64,000 nt of DNA from Regnicoccus frigidus (GCA_025194985.1 JAOANE010000031.1:62001-126000); one strand, 5' to 3'; counted from the stretch's first letter, positions 1-8,567 are shown. Numbers and translations: made by a program. The notes: generated from the sequence alone by a model not told the origin.

Positions 1-229
1 TGGCCAGGAGCACGAGAGAACCATTCTCATGCAAGACGAGCGCTTCTTGGTTGTCGTCTTCAGTCTCGAGATCTTCCTCACTGCTGAACAGATGGTTGAG
101 AAGTCGCTCCAGTGCATCGCCCCGTTTGCGATACCCCCACTCGCTGCAGAGCTGATCAAACTGCGCAAGACGATCCAATGGCAGATCGAGGCTGAAGCGC
201 TTTCGTATCGGTCGTTCAGCTTCAGCCAC
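1..229 (-). CDS. Small hypothetical protein, 3' end cut off by the window
   Basis: A GTG-started frame reads leftwards off the window edge for 76 codons without a stop. The start is supported by an AGGAG ribosome-binding site about six bases upstream. The N-terminus is basic (RPIRKRFSLDLP), followed by an amphipathic stretch with LDRLAQFDQLC and RKRGDALERLLNHLF, then an acidic segment (SSEEDLETEDD). The pattern of a basic strand followed by two helices resembles small ribbon-helix-helix DNA-binding proteins, but this is inference from the pattern only. No function is assigned. Confidence 0.6.
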   Translation of the reverse strand, partial: MAEAERPIRKRFSLDLPLDRLAQFDQLCSEWGYRKRGDALERLLNHLFSSEEDLETEDDNQEALVLHENGSLVLLA

Positions 230-264
230 GACTGCTCCTACCTCTGCTCACCGGCGGCGCAGAT

Positions 265-2007
265 CTAGCGCTCCATCATCTGGTTGAGAAAATCCTGCTG
301 GGCAGTGGCGGCCTGCTGATAGCGATCCAGCAACGACTGGGTGACCTGGGGAGTGTCCCGGTTGCCTGGGAGGCCTGGAGTTGTTTGAGGCAGGCCACGG
401 TTCAGCCGGGGCAAGGGTAAGGGTGGTAAGGGCTGCATCCAGGCGGGGATCACGGCCGGACGGCCCAGAGGCAGGAGGGGAGGCCTGGGAGTTGCCGGGG
501 AGGGATTGACCCTGGGTGTGGCTGGCCTGACTGGCCTGTTGGCCGCCGGCGCGGGTGCGGGGGCAGGGGCCACGACAGGCGGTCTGGCGGTGCCGGCCAC
601 GGCCGGGGGAGCTGGAGGAGCTGTCCTTTTTCTCGCTGCTGCTGCTGCCGCTTCGGCGCGGGCAACCTCCACCTGGCGCTCGCGCTGACGCAGCTGGGCG
701 AGCTGAGAGGCCGGAACAACACTGAGTAAGTGGCCAGGCGTGGCATCAGCCGGATAAACCAGGCTCACCCTCAGCGGATTGTTCACCCCGGGGGAGATGT
801 TGAGTGAACCCAGGGAAAGGCTTTCCCCGGATTGCATGCCCACGTGAACTTCGCGGTAGCCCTCGCTGGTTTCGATGCCGATCGAACCGCGAAAGGCGGT
901 GAATTGCTTGCCAGGAGCTGTCGGATGGCTGAGAACCAACTCGTAGGGCCCGCTGCCTTTGAGATCGAGATTGACATCAAAACGCACGCCGTAGGTGCCG
1001 ATGTTGTCGAGAGCCGAATCCAGCATGCGGCTGGCCAGCTGATTCACCTGGACGTCACGGGTTCCGAAATTGTGGCGAGGGGTGCTGGTGAGCGGCACAT
1101 GCAGTGGACCGCTGCTGAGATCGTGGCTGAGACGGGCCTCATAGGCATCACCGAGGGCCACACCACCGACCCGGGAGAACACCCTGCCATCATTGATTTT
1201 GGGCAACATATCTAGATAGGTGCGGCCTGGAGCAAGCACACCCTGATCAAGGACGGCAATCAGGTCGGCATCGGTCTTGGGATCCTCCGCAGCGATGACC
1301 GCCATCTGGAACGGTCCGTCGCTGCGCCCCCGCAACAGGCCGTTGGCAATGCCACGGGCCGGCAGCCGGGTGTGGAAGAGAACGGCCCGGCTCTTGGGAG
1401 GGATCACGAAGCTTGCAGGCATCTTCGAATCCAGTTGATTGCGCAGCATGATCACGGCTGTGGCATCACCCGGTCCGGTGTTCCAGGGCCGCGGCCCCAA
1501 CGGCTTCACTCCCATCAGGTGGTTGCCTAAATAGGGAGCCTCGAAACTGTTGCGAACAGCACCACGGTCGAACTCCAGGGCGACAGGCTTCGCCCCCGGA
1601 TTGATCACGATGGTGGCAATCGTCAGCTTGCCGCGCACATAGCGTCCGCCCAGGCGGCTGGCATCTTCAGGGAAATACTTGTGATGGGCATGCAGGCCAA
1701 ATTCACCGTTGAAGGTGAAGGTGGCATTGTCGAGCCGTTGGCCGGTCTCCCGGGCCCAGGCGGAACCCGGTGCGGTGTTGATCAAGATGCCGGGTCCGAA
1801 CACCTCCTCCGGCTGATTGGAGTGGAGCACGGGCACCTTGTTGAAGGTGCCATTGAGGGGGCGGGCAGACTGGCCCGCCATCAGCGAGACATAGGCCTGG
1901 GCCGGAGCGACCTGAAGAACGGCGGCGCCGGAGAGGGCCACGGTGAGGGAAAGAACGCATCCCCTGGAGACGGCAAAGTCGTTTCTGAAATTCAAGCGAT
2001 CCAACAA
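265..2007 (-). CDS. DUF3370 family exported protein
   Basis: This 580-residue protein starts at a TTG and opens with a signal peptide: a hydrophobic core near residues 16-35 ending in a plausible AQA cleavage site. Residues of roughly 40-440 match my memory of the cyanobacterial DUF3370 family, including the early GPGILINTAPGSAWARETG region and HAHHKYFPED. The last 130 residues form an alanine/proline-rich linker followed by a short tail with LLDRYQQAATAQQ. The likely location is the periplasm or cell surface. No enzymatic motif is visible and the role is unknown. It ends 35 bases before the start of the cut-off gene on the same strand, so the two could be co-transcribed. Confidence 0.75.
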   Translation of the reverse strand: MLDRLNFRNDFAVSRGCVLSLTVALSGAAVLQVAPAQAYVSLMAGQSARPLNGTFNKVPVLHSNQPEEVFGPGILINTAPGSAWARETGQRLDNATFTFNGEFGLHAHHKYFPEDASRLGGRYVRGKLTIATIVINPGAKPVALEFDRGAVRNSFEAPYLGNHLMGVKPLGPRPWNTGPGDATAVIMLRNQLDSKMPASFVIPPKSRAVLFHTRLPARGIANGLLRGRSDGPFQMAVIAAEDPKTDADLIAVLDQGVLAPGRTYLDMLPKINDGRVFSRVGGVALGDAYEARLSHDLSSGPLHVPLTSTPRHNFGTRDVQVNQLASRMLDSALDNIGTYGVRFDVNLDLKGSGPYELVLSHPTAPGKQFTAFRGSIGIETSEGYREVHVGMQSGESLSLGSLNISPGVNNPLRVSLVYPADATPGHLLSVVPASQLAQLRQRERQVEVARAEAAAAAARKRTAPPAPPAVAGTARPPVVAPAPAPAPAANRPVRPATPRVNPSPATPRPPLLPLGRPAVIPAWMQPLPPLPLPRLNRGLPQTTPGLPGNRDTPQVTQSLLDRYQQAATAQQDFLNQMMER

Positions 2008-2078
2008 CCGAAAGACTGGTTCTGTGCTGATCGATCCGGCTGTACTGATCTGGCTGCGCGCAGACAGGGGATCTCACT

Positions 2079-2126
2079 AGCGGTTGATAATGGCACAGGT
2101 CGATTCAAGCCTTCACCGCAACCGCT
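2079..2126. repeat. 8-bp inverted repeat flanking a -10-like box
   Basis: AGCGGTTG (2079-2086) and CAACCGCT (2119-2126) are perfect inverted copies separated by 32 bases. A TGATAAT box resembling a -10 promoter element lies directly inside the left arm (2085-2091). It sits between the divergent DUF3370 gene and a small plus-strand gene. It could be an operator or chance. Confidence 0.3.
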
Positions 2127-2166
2127 GAACGGTCGCTAGAACCGTCTGGTCCTGAACCATTTTTCC

Positions 2167-2361
2167 ATGTTCCCCTCCTTCGGCTGTTGCTCCGGCAGCA
2201 ACAGTGACCCCGAGGCCAGTCGCCGTGCCTACCAGGAGCGCAAGCTGCGCATGCTCACCTTCTGGCGCGACGGTGTGGAACGGCAGTTGGTGGCTGTCAG
2301 CGCGGCCATCAACACGCTGGAGCAACAGATGCACCGGGATGGACCCTCAACTCAGAACTAA
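2167..2361 (+). CDS. Small conserved-type hypothetical protein, 64 aa
   Basis: A 64-residue protein with a CC near the N-terminus, a charged helix (RAYQERKLRMLTFWRDGVER) and a second amphipathic helix (LVAVSAAINTLEQQM). I recall similar short proteins in picocyanobacteria, which is the main reason for calling it real. A TGATAAT box about 75 bases upstream could drive it. Its last 53 bases overlap the end of the convergent sigma-factor gene. No function can be inferred. Confidence 0.6.
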   Translation: MFPSFGCCSGSNSDPEASRRAYQERKLRMLTFWRDGVERQLVAVSAAINTLEQQMHRDGPSTQN

Positions 2362-3157
2362 GATCCTGGCTTGATTCCTTCAGTCGGCTCCTGAGCTCGA
2401 CGAGAGCCGTGCGCAGGCGGCGGTGAACGGTCATCGGACTGACATTCATCGCTTTGGCGGCCTGCCGGAGACTGCAGCCCTCCAGGACCACCCGCCTGAC
2501 CACCGCTTGCAGGCCGGGATCGAGCCCCTCGAGAACCGCCATGGCCCTTCCTTCCTCAGCCCCTGAGCCAGCGCTTGCGGGCTGGTCTGGAGCGGCCAAC
2601 TCAATCCCGTGGAGATCAAGAGACACCGGTCTGGCCAGGCCGCGAAGCTGCTCAAACCGTTGCCACTGGGTCAGGCCCAAGCCCAAGGCGGCGCAGATCT
2701 CCGTGGCGTTGGGTTCGCGGCCGGCCTGCATGGGCCAGGTCCGCTTCAGTTGGCGCAAGCGGTCTTCGAGTTCCTGCTGGCGCCTGGGTAACCGGATCGG
2801 CGCCGCCTGATCTCGCAAGTAATGAAGGATGGCACCGCGGATGTGCTGCCGGGCAAAGGCTGAAAACGGCGTCCCCAGGCTGGGTAGAAAAAGCTCAGCG
2901 GCCCGGATCAAACCAAGCAGGCCAACCTGGATAAGGTCGTCGGCGCACTCGGGGCTCAGAGCGCTGTAGTGAAGGGCAATGGGCCGGACCAACTCGCGAT
3001 AGCTGGCCACGCGGCGATTGCGTTGGTTGAGCTTCTCGGCAGCGACCGAGTCGGTCTTGCCGAAATCCACAGCGATGGGGTGGGACATAAGGGAGCGGAG
3101 CAATCGATCAATGGGATGGGAACTGGGGAGGGCGCTGGACGCCGCTTCCTTTTCCAC
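2309..3157 (-). CDS. RNA polymerase sigma-70 family factor (group 3-like)
   Basis: Predicted alternative sigma factor of 282 residues, shorter than the principal sigma factors and without region 1. Region 2 is clear (ADDLIQVGLLGLIRAAELF and FSAFARQHIRGAILHYLRD, about residues 75-120). Region 3 follows, with NATEICAALGLG. Region 4 has the helix-turn-helix CSLRQAAKAMNVSPMTVHRR near residues 235-255. The frame opens at a GTG; an ATG at 3088 (MSHPIAVDF) is an alternative start that keeps all regions. It is the last gene of a minus-strand run from gpsA. The target regulon cannot be read from sequence. It most resembles the SigF/SigH-type minor factors of cyanobacteria. Confidence 0.85.
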   Translation of the reverse strand: MEKEAASSALPSSHPIDRLLRSLMSHPIAVDFGKTDSVAAEKLNQRNRRVASYRELVRPIALHYSALSPECADDLIQVGLLGLIRAAELFLPSLGTPFSAFARQHIRGAILHYLRDQAAPIRLPRRQQELEDRLRQLKRTWPMQAGREPNATEICAALGLGLTQWQRFEQLRGLARPVSLDLHGIELAAPDQPASAGSGAEEGRAMAVLEGLDPGLQAVVRRVVLEGCSLRQAAKAMNVSPMTVHRRLRTALVELRSRLKESSQDLSSELRVHPGASVAPAC

Positions 3158-3193
3158 AAAGATCCCCGTCGCTTCGATCTGGCAACCGTGAAA

Positions 3194-4027
3194 TCACGGA
3201 ACCTTGGTGGCCACCGCTTCAAGCAGGGCCCAGGGTCCATGGGCCTTCAACCAGTCCAGATTGGAGTGCTCGGTCAACAACAGATAACCGGCAAAGCCGA
3301 GCGCATTGATGCTGAAGCCGGCCACATGCTCCTGGCGCCGCCGAATCATCAGGAACCACTCACGGCAGAACAGCAGGTTGTAGGGGGGCGGAGGGGTTCC
3401 GGCGGCGGCGGGATCCCCCAGGCCCAGGGCGATCGCCCCTTCGCGGTAGTGGGTCGCCAGGTCAGAGGCGGTCTCCCCCGCTGCCCTGGCCCTGAGCTGA
3501 TACAGCCAGGGCCAGGGCGCCGCATCACCGCGAAGCTGGGCGCGAAGGGCAGGCTCCAGCGGGCAGGAAGGCTCCCCCCTGTGGCGGGGCAAGAGCTGAA
3601 GGTGACGGTGGGGTTGGCTGGCTCCAGCCTGGGCAGAACTGTTGAAGAACCACAGCCCGGTGGTGTCTTGATCCACGGCCAGCACAGACCGCCAGTCGGC
3701 CGCCTCCAGCCAGTCGTTCTGCGCAGCCCACCTCTGGGTGATCAGCAGCACGTGTCCCGCCTGGACCGGATACTTGTTCAGCAGAAGCACATGGCTTTCG
3801 CCCAGGCGCTCCACTTCCAGCGGGGGTTCCCAGGGCAGGAAGGGATTGGCGCGGGGACCTGCTGCCCTGAGATGTTTCGGCGTGGCGGAGCAGAGGCGAC
3901 GCAACTGAAACGGAGCCCAGCCCTCTGGGCTGACGAGGCGGGTGATCAGGGGGACTAAACTGCCCTGGCGGCAAGCCTGGTCGCTGCGCTCCAGGGCCGC
4001 CTGCCAGAGGCGCTCAGTTCTTGGCAC
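3194..4027 (-). CDS. Ap4A phosphorylase / ATP adenylyltransferase
   Basis: This 277-residue protein degrades diadenosine tetraphosphate (Ap4A) by phosphorolysis to ATP and ADP. The HIT-superfamily signature HRHLQ (residues 140-144, in ASQPHRHLQLLPR) carries the catalytic histidine, and LLLNKYPVQAGHVLLITQRW is the usual upstream region of this family. The start is a GTG that overlaps the end of the spoIID-like gene by 14 bases, which indicates translational coupling. The sigma-factor gene follows after 36 bases. Confidence 0.88.
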   Translation of the reverse strand: MPRTERLWQAALERSDQACRQGSLVPLITRLVSPEGWAPFQLRRLCSATPKHLRAAGPRANPFLPWEPPLEVERLGESHVLLLNKYPVQAGHVLLITQRWAAQNDWLEAADWRSVLAVDQDTTGLWFFNSSAQAGASQPHRHLQLLPRHRGEPSCPLEPALRAQLRGDAAPWPWLYQLRARAAGETASDLATHYREGAIALGLGDPAAAGTPPPPYNLLFCREWFLMIRRRQEHVAGFSINALGFAGYLLLTEHSNLDWLKAHGPWALLEAVATKVP

Positions 4028-5015
4028 CGATCTGGAGCCTGGCCAGGGAGGCTCCCTGGTAGTAACGGCCGAGAATCTGGTTGTAGGTCAGGCCACTGAG
4101 GGCCAGTTCTTGCGCGCCTTCCTGGCTCATGCTGGCGCCCAGATGACCATGGGCCTCCACGGTGATCTGGCTGTTGGCCGCGTAGAGGCTTTCAACAATT
4201 CCCCCCTGGTAGCTGAGGATGAGCCCATCGGTGCGCCTGACCGCTTCGGCCGTGCGGTCCGTGACCGAAGCCAAGCCCCGGTAGGCCTGCCAGCGGGTGG
4301 TGTCCCCCAGATGCCAGTGGGGGTCGGCAGGTCTGGCCATATGCGCCAGGGCGTAGGAGCGGGCCGCCACCGCCTGGGCCTTGAGGGCCTGGATCGACCA
4401 GGAGCTAGGCATTTCCGCTCCCACCACCGACATCAAATAGCGCTCCAGAGGAAGATGGTTCACCGGAGTCAGGCCATCGCCCGTGCGAAGCAAGCGAATC
4501 CGGCCCTCGTAGGCCTGGCCGTTGACCAGCAGGGCAGAGCCAGCAGTGGTGGAGAGCCAGAGGCCGTTGGCCCCCGCTGGCAGGGCCGCGAGTGCCAGCG
4601 GTGTCTGGGCGGCTCCCTGGAGCAGAACGTCTCCGTCACTGCTGCGCAGCGTCCAAGGACCGGTGGCCGTGAGACTGGGCTGGCCGACCTGCCGCAACAG
4701 CGCCACGCGGATCTCCAGGGCAACGGACTGACCGGGGGCCGGCTCCACCAGGGTTGCTGCACCATCTGGCAGGCCGGGAGCAGAAGGAGCCGGCTCGGCG
4801 CGGCGGGCCTCGATGGCTTCGAGGCGGCGCTCTTCGACGGCCTGATCTTTGGCAGGTTCGGTGACGGCCGGCAGCAGCGCATCAAGGACGCGGTCGTCGG
4901 GAATTGGCGGGGCAGGGCGGAACGATTGGGCCAGGAAGCCCACACCAATGGCACACACGCCCAGGGGAGCGCCCAGTAAAAATTGCTTCAGCTGCCTGGA
5001 AGGCACCGCCGCCAT
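4014..5015 (-). CDS. SpoIID/LytB domain protein (cell-wall associated)
   Basis: A 333-residue protein with an N-terminal hydrophobic anchor or signal (LKQFLLGAPLGVCAIGVGFL). A SpoIID/LytB domain fills the C-terminal half: the block SVVGAEMPSSWSIQALKAQA followed by VAARSYAL and HLGDTTRWQAYRG is diagnostic. Family members are peptidoglycan lytic transglycosylases or amidase enhancers. In cyanobacteria the domain occurs in non-sporulating wall-remodelling proteins. The frame stays open to 5189, but that would overlap the upstream gene by 200 bases. The ATG at 5015 (MAAVPSRQ) leaves a 28-base overlap and places the hydrophobic segment correctly. Confidence 0.83.
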   Translation of the reverse strand: MAAVPSRQLKQFLLGAPLGVCAIGVGFLAQSFRPAPPIPDDRVLDALLPAVTEPAKDQAVEERRLEAIEARRAEPAPSAPGLPDGAATLVEPAPGQSVALEIRVALLRQVGQPSLTATGPWTLRSSDGDVLLQGAAQTPLALAALPAGANGLWLSTTAGSALLVNGQAYEGRIRLLRTGDGLTPVNHLPLERYLMSVVGAEMPSSWSIQALKAQAVAARSYALAHMARPADPHWHLGDTTRWQAYRGLASVTDRTAEAVRRTDGLILSYQGGIVESLYAANSQITVEAHGHLGASMSQEGAQELALSGLTYNQILGRYYQGASLARLQIGAKN

Positions 5016-5983
5016 TCGGCGGTCGCGCCAGCGGCGCAGCCAGTTATCAGGACGCCATCCCAAATTAATCGCCCCGAGCCTGTCAACTGGATCATGCCTG
5101 AAGACAGCCGTTCGCAGAGCATTCCGCCCCCCTGGCTCGACGCCTGCCAGCCCACCACCTGGCGGCGTTGCCGTTGGGCGCACCACCACGGGGCCACCAG
5201 GGCATGGGCTGAGCCGGTGACCGGATCCTCGCTGATGCCCAGGCCAGGCGCGAAGAAGCGGAGTTGGTAGTCGGCTGGCTTCCCCATCACCAGCGGCCGT
5301 CCTTCGCCACTCGGGCAGCCTTGCATCAATACAAGGCCGGCGCGCAGCTCACCGGCCAGAGCCAGCGCAAAGGCCTGGCCATCCAAGCTCGCGAGGTCGG
5401 CGGCTTCAGCCAGCAGGGCGACCCAATAGCCCAGGTCGGACCGCCAGCTGGCCTGCAGGGAAACCCCGAGAAAAGCAGAGAGATCCTGGGGCAAGGGGCA
5501 GGCCTCCAGGGGCGATGCAGGCAAGACCAGATCGGCGGAACCAGCACTGGATCTGCTGGTCAGGCCCTCGCCCTCGGGGTGGTCGGGGTGGCAACGCACC
5601 GTCAGGCCGCCACTGCGGGTCTGAAAACAGCTGGCCGATCCCCGAGCCAATCGCTTCCAGTGGGCCAACGCCAAGGTGGCGGCGAGGGTGGCATGGCCGC
5701 AGAGCGGCACCTCACAGCTCGGCGTGAACCAGCGCAGGGCCCACGCCGGCTGATCAGGGTTTGGGGCAGGGTCCTGGCCCGGGCCAGGGATCTCTAGGGC
5801 GGCCATGGGAAGCAGGAAGGCCGTTTCTGATTGCTTGAAACAGGAGGCCACCGACTGCATCCAGGCTGCTGAGGCCGGTTTGTCGAGCAGTACCACCGCC
5901 GCCCCATTGCCCTGCTCCAGGGTTTCGGCGAACGCGTTGATCAGCACGGCCGGCGGAGTGGCCCCGTCTGGAAGGCCTCTCAT
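4988..5983 (-). CDS. PhzF family isomerase-like protein
   Basis: This 331-residue protein matches the PhzF / diaminopimelate-epimerase-fold family. Visible marks are NAFAETLEQGNGAAVVLLD at the N-terminus, the acidic residue in KQSETAFLLP (the usual catalytic glutamate region), CGHATLAATLAL, and EDPVTGSAHALVAPWW near the C-terminus. The substrate is unknown; most cyanobacterial members are not phenazine enzymes. Its ATG overlaps the gpsA stop as ATGA, and it in turn overlaps the spoIID-like gene. Confidence 0.85.
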   Translation of the reverse strand: MRGLPDGATPPAVLINAFAETLEQGNGAAVVLLDKPASAAWMQSVASCFKQSETAFLLPMAALEIPGPGQDPAPNPDQPAWALRWFTPSCEVPLCGHATLAATLALAHWKRLARGSASCFQTRSGGLTVRCHPDHPEGEGLTSRSSAGSADLVLPASPLEACPLPQDLSAFLGVSLQASWRSDLGYWVALLAEAADLASLDGQAFALALAGELRAGLVLMQGCPSGEGRPLVMGKPADYQLRFFAPGLGISEDPVTGSAHALVAPWWCAQRQRRQVVGWQASSQGGGMLCERLSSGMIQLTGSGRLIWDGVLITGCAAGATAEWRRCLPGS

Positions 5984-6897
5984 CGCTTCTCCTGGCCGAG
6001 CTCCCGCTCCATCAGGATTCTGAGCACCTGATCGGCCGTGGATAGCCCCTCGACGAAGGCCACCACCTGTTCACAGATCGGCAGACTCAGATCGTGCTGG
6101 CGGGCCAGCGCCATGGCCGCCTTGGCAGTCATCGGCCCCTCCACGGTGGCCTGGAGGGTCTCCCTGGCCTCGGCTGCGCTCACCCCCTGCGCCATCAGGC
6201 GACCGAAGCGGTAGTTGCGGCTCAAGGAGCTGTTGGCTGTGGCCAGGAGATCGCCCAACCCGGCCAATCCGTAGAGGGTGGCGGGGGCACCGCCCATGGC
6301 CACCAGCAGACGGCCCATCTCGGCCAGACCCCGTGTGAGCAAGGAGGCCTTGGCGTTCGTGCCCAGGTCGAGCCCATCGCAGATTCCGGCCGCCACCGCC
6401 ATCACGTTCTTCAGGGCTCCAGCCAACTCGGTGCCCACCGGATCGCTGTTGGTGTAGAGGCGAAACGAATCACTACTGAGCTCACGCTGGAGTTCAGCGG
6501 CAAGGGCGGCATGGGAGGAAGCCAAAACACTGGCGGCCGGTAGGCCCTGCTCCAGCTCGGTGGCCAGATTCGGTCCGCTCAGCACCACACTGCGCATACT
6601 CGGCAGGTTCTGCTGCCAGACCTGGGAGGCGGTGAGTTGTTGCTCCAGGTCGATGCCCTTGGTGCCACTCAACAGCGGCAGACCATCCGGCCAGGCCGGC
6701 TCCAGCTGGCGAGCGAGCGAGGGAACACCGGCCATGGCCACGGCACAGATGATCAGGTCCTGGCCCCCTAGCAGGCTGGCCGGGTCGGTTCGATGCGTGC
6801 GGGACCAGCGCTGCACCCGATGGCCCTGTTGCTCGAACAAACCGGAGAGGGTTCGGCCCCATGCACCCTGTCCCAGAACGCCGATCCGCATCGCCAT
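5980..6897 (-). CDS. gpsA: Glycerol-3-phosphate dehydrogenase [NAD(P)+]
   Basis: GpsA reduces dihydroxyacetone phosphate to sn-glycerol 3-phosphate, the backbone for membrane lipids. The protein opens with the nucleotide-binding motif RIGVLGQGAWGRTLSGLF. It also has SGPNLATEL and the long family signature around ALKNVMAVAAGICDGLDLG with TNAKASLLTRGLAEM. The frame is open to 7023, but those extra residues run into the divergent gene. ATGs at 6915, 6897 and 6891 are all possible and I chose 6897. The length of about 305 residues is normal for the family. Confidence 0.93.
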   Translation of the reverse strand: MAMRIGVLGQGAWGRTLSGLFEQQGHRVQRWSRTHRTDPASLLGGQDLIICAVAMAGVPSLARQLEPAWPDGLPLLSGTKGIDLEQQLTASQVWQQNLPSMRSVVLSGPNLATELEQGLPAASVLASSHAALAAELQRELSSDSFRLYTNSDPVGTELAGALKNVMAVAAGICDGLDLGTNAKASLLTRGLAEMGRLLVAMGGAPATLYGLAGLGDLLATANSSLSRNYRFGRLMAQGVSAAEARETLQATVEGPMTAKAAMALARQHDLSLPICEQVVAFVEGLSTADQVLRILMERELGQEKR

Positions 6898-6934
6898 CCC
6901 GCCATCATGCGACATCCAAGAGCGGGAATTGGTC

Positions 6935-7717
6935 ATGGCCTCAGCCCTGAACCCCAGTGCCGACGGGGCCCACGGCCTTCGGCATTGGCGGGGCGACGCC
7001 CTGGTGGTCGGCTGCGGCGGCATCGGTCGGGCCCTGCTGGCTGAACTGGGCCGCCGGGCCCCCGGCCTGACGCTCTGGGCCGCCAGCCGTCAGGGTTGGT
7101 GCCCAGGCCCGGACGACCCCGCCACAGGCGTGCGCAGCGTGGCGCTCGACCTGACTGATGACTCCAGCCTGGAGCGGTTCGCTCTGGCGCTCGAGCCGCT
7201 GCGCTCCTCGTTGCGACTGGTGATCAACACCGCAGGCCTGTTGCATCAAAGCGGCCTGCAGCCGGAGAAACGCCTGCGCCAGGTGAACCGCCAGGCCCTT
7301 GAGCAGCTGTTTGCCGTCAATGCCTACGGGCCCCTGCTGCTGGCAAAGGCGATCGAGCCGCTGCTGAGCCGCAGCGAGCCGGTGCTGTTCGCCAGCCTCT
7401 CGGCCCGGGTGGGCAGCATCGGTGACAACCAGCTCGGCGGCTGGTATGGCTACCGCGCAGCCAAGGCGGCCCAGAACCAGTTCCTGCGTTGCCTCGCGCT
7501 GGAGTGGCAGCGGCGGCTTCCTCTGGCCTGTGTGTCGCTGCTCCATCCCGGCACCACGGAAACGCCGCTCTCGGCGCCGTTCCGGGCTTCGGTACCGTCC
7601 GAGCGGCTGTTCAGCCCGGAACGGGCCGCCAGCCAGCTGCTGGACGTGCTGGAGGTGCAGGGACCGGAGCAGAGCGGGCGATTCCTGGCTTGGAACGGGG
7701 CCGAGATTCCCTGGTGA
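6935..7717 (+). CDS. Short-chain dehydrogenase/reductase (SDR)
   Basis: A 260-residue classical SDR. The N-terminal cofactor motif is VVGCGGIGRALLAELG, INTAGLLHQ is the NNAG-equivalent block, and YGYRAAKAAQNQ holds the catalytic YxxxK. LLHPGTTETPLSAPF is the typical PG-T segment that closes the active site. It resembles the C-factor (CsgA)-like branch of SDRs. The substrate is unknown. The ATG at 6935 follows GGAATTGGTC. It is divergent from gpsA with only about 40 bases between start codons. Confidence 0.8.
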   Translation: MASALNPSADGAHGLRHWRGDALVVGCGGIGRALLAELGRRAPGLTLWAASRQGWCPGPDDPATGVRSVALDLTDDSSLERFALALEPLRSSLRLVINTAGLLHQSGLQPEKRLRQVNRQALEQLFAVNAYGPLLLAKAIEPLLSRSEPVLFASLSARVGSIGDNQLGGWYGYRAAKAAQNQFLRCLALEWQRRLPLACVSLLHPGTTETPLSAPFRASVPSERLFSPERAASQLLDVLEVQGPEQSGRFLAWNGAEIPW

Positions 7718-7749
7718 GCAGGCCAGGCCAGCCGCCTAGGCCTTGGCTC

Positions 7750-8253
7750 TTACGCCTTCACGGCCGTCTGGCGCAGCAATTCGAGCGGAATGATCTGCAG
7801 GGCCGACTGTTCGGTGGCTTCCAGGCACACCGGTGGAGCGACGCCATCTTGATGGGCCTCCAGCCAGCGAGCAGCGCAGACGCACCAGTGATCTCCTGGC
7901 TTGAGGCCAGGGAAGCCATAGGCCGGCATCGGTGTGCTGAGGTCGTTGCCCTGGGAGCGGCTGTAGCTCAGAAAATTTTCGGTGACCACGCAGCAAACCG
8001 TGTGCTGACCCAGGTCGCTGCTGTCGGTGCGGCAGCGTCCGTCACGGCGCCAACCGGTGAGGGGCTGGCAGCTGCAGATCTCCAGGGGCTCTCCAAGCAC
8101 GCTCAAAGCCTGTTCGCCAGCGGGATTCGGGCTGGTGGGAAGGGGAGAGGGATCCAATCGAAAAGGTGCTGCTGAATGGAATTCTGACTGGGAGAGCCCA
8201 CGAATCGCCGCCGAGAGGTTGACGAAGTCGGGGGGGAAGGCAGTAAAGGTCAT
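7750..8253 (-). CDS. DUF2237 family protein
   Basis: A 167-residue protein. The core from about residue 50 matches the DUF2237 family: VLGEPLEICSCQPLTGWRRDG, LGQHTVCCVVTENFLSYSRS, GNDLSTPMP, FPGLKPGDHWCVCAARW and APPVCLEATE. The conserved cysteines (CSC, VCC, CVC) could bind metal, but no activity is established. The first 45 residues are not part of the family core, so the true start may lie further in. It converges on the SDR gene with a gap of about 30 bases. Confidence 0.85.
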   Translation of the reverse strand: MTFTAFPPDFVNLSAAIRGLSQSEFHSAAPFRLDPSPLPTSPNPAGEQALSVLGEPLEICSCQPLTGWRRDGRCRTDSSDLGQHTVCCVVTENFLSYSRSQGNDLSTPMPAYGFPGLKPGDHWCVCAARWLEAHQDGVAPPVCLEATEQSALQIIPLELLRQTAVKA

Positions 8254-8294
8254 GCAGTGGAGCTGCTAAAGAAGACTCTCTTCCTCTTGCCCCA

Positions 8295-8339
8295 CCGTCT
8301 TTACTTGAACCGCTTTTCCTTGAACCGTCTTTCCTTGAC
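8295..8339 (+). repeat. Three tandem 15-bp repeats in a divergent promoter region
   Basis: Three back-to-back copies of a 15-base unit: CCGTCTTTACTTGAA (8295-8309), CCGCTTTTCCTTGAA (8310-8324) and CCGTCTTTCCTTGAC (8325-8339). Copies differ at only one to three positions. The array ends seven bases before the ATG of the plus-strand small gene and lies upstream of the divergent DUF2237 gene. It could be an operator array or a leader element. Confidence 0.85.
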
Positions 8340-8345
8340 ACCTTC

Positions 8346-8567
8346 ATGAGCTGGGATTTCACCGAGGATGCGGCCTTCATGGCCCTGCACGACGCCTTCA
8401 AGGAGAGCGGTGAAACATCCGCCATGGAGTTCCTTGCCCATGGGGAAGGCGCCTTCCACTTCCAGGAGCTCAGCCAGAACGCCGCCGGCGAGGGCTTGGA
8501 TCTGAGCGATTCCACCAACCTGCAGGCTTTTCAGCAAACGGTCATCGACAGCCTCCAGGACCTTTGA
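8346..8567 (+). CDS. Small acidic hypothetical protein, 73 aa
   Basis: A 73-residue acidic protein starting MSWDFTEDAAFMALHDAF and ending FQQTVIDSLQDL. Its composition is soluble and helical, with no cysteine, no signal and no membrane segment. I do not recognise a named family, though short proteins of this look occur in picocyanobacteria. The three tandem repeats just upstream and a codon pattern like that of its neighbours favour a real gene. A palindrome (GGCCTTAAGGCC, 8568-8579) follows its stop. Confidence 0.55.
   Translation: MSWDFTEDAAFMALHDAFKESGETSAMEFLAHGEGAFHFQELSQNAAGEGLDLSDSTNLQAFQQTVIDSLQDL

Noticed and set aside
29..268. Plus-strand open frame of 79 residues at the left edge
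   Set aside because: It is antisense to the GTG-started gene with a good ribosome-binding site; its composition does not look like a protein family.
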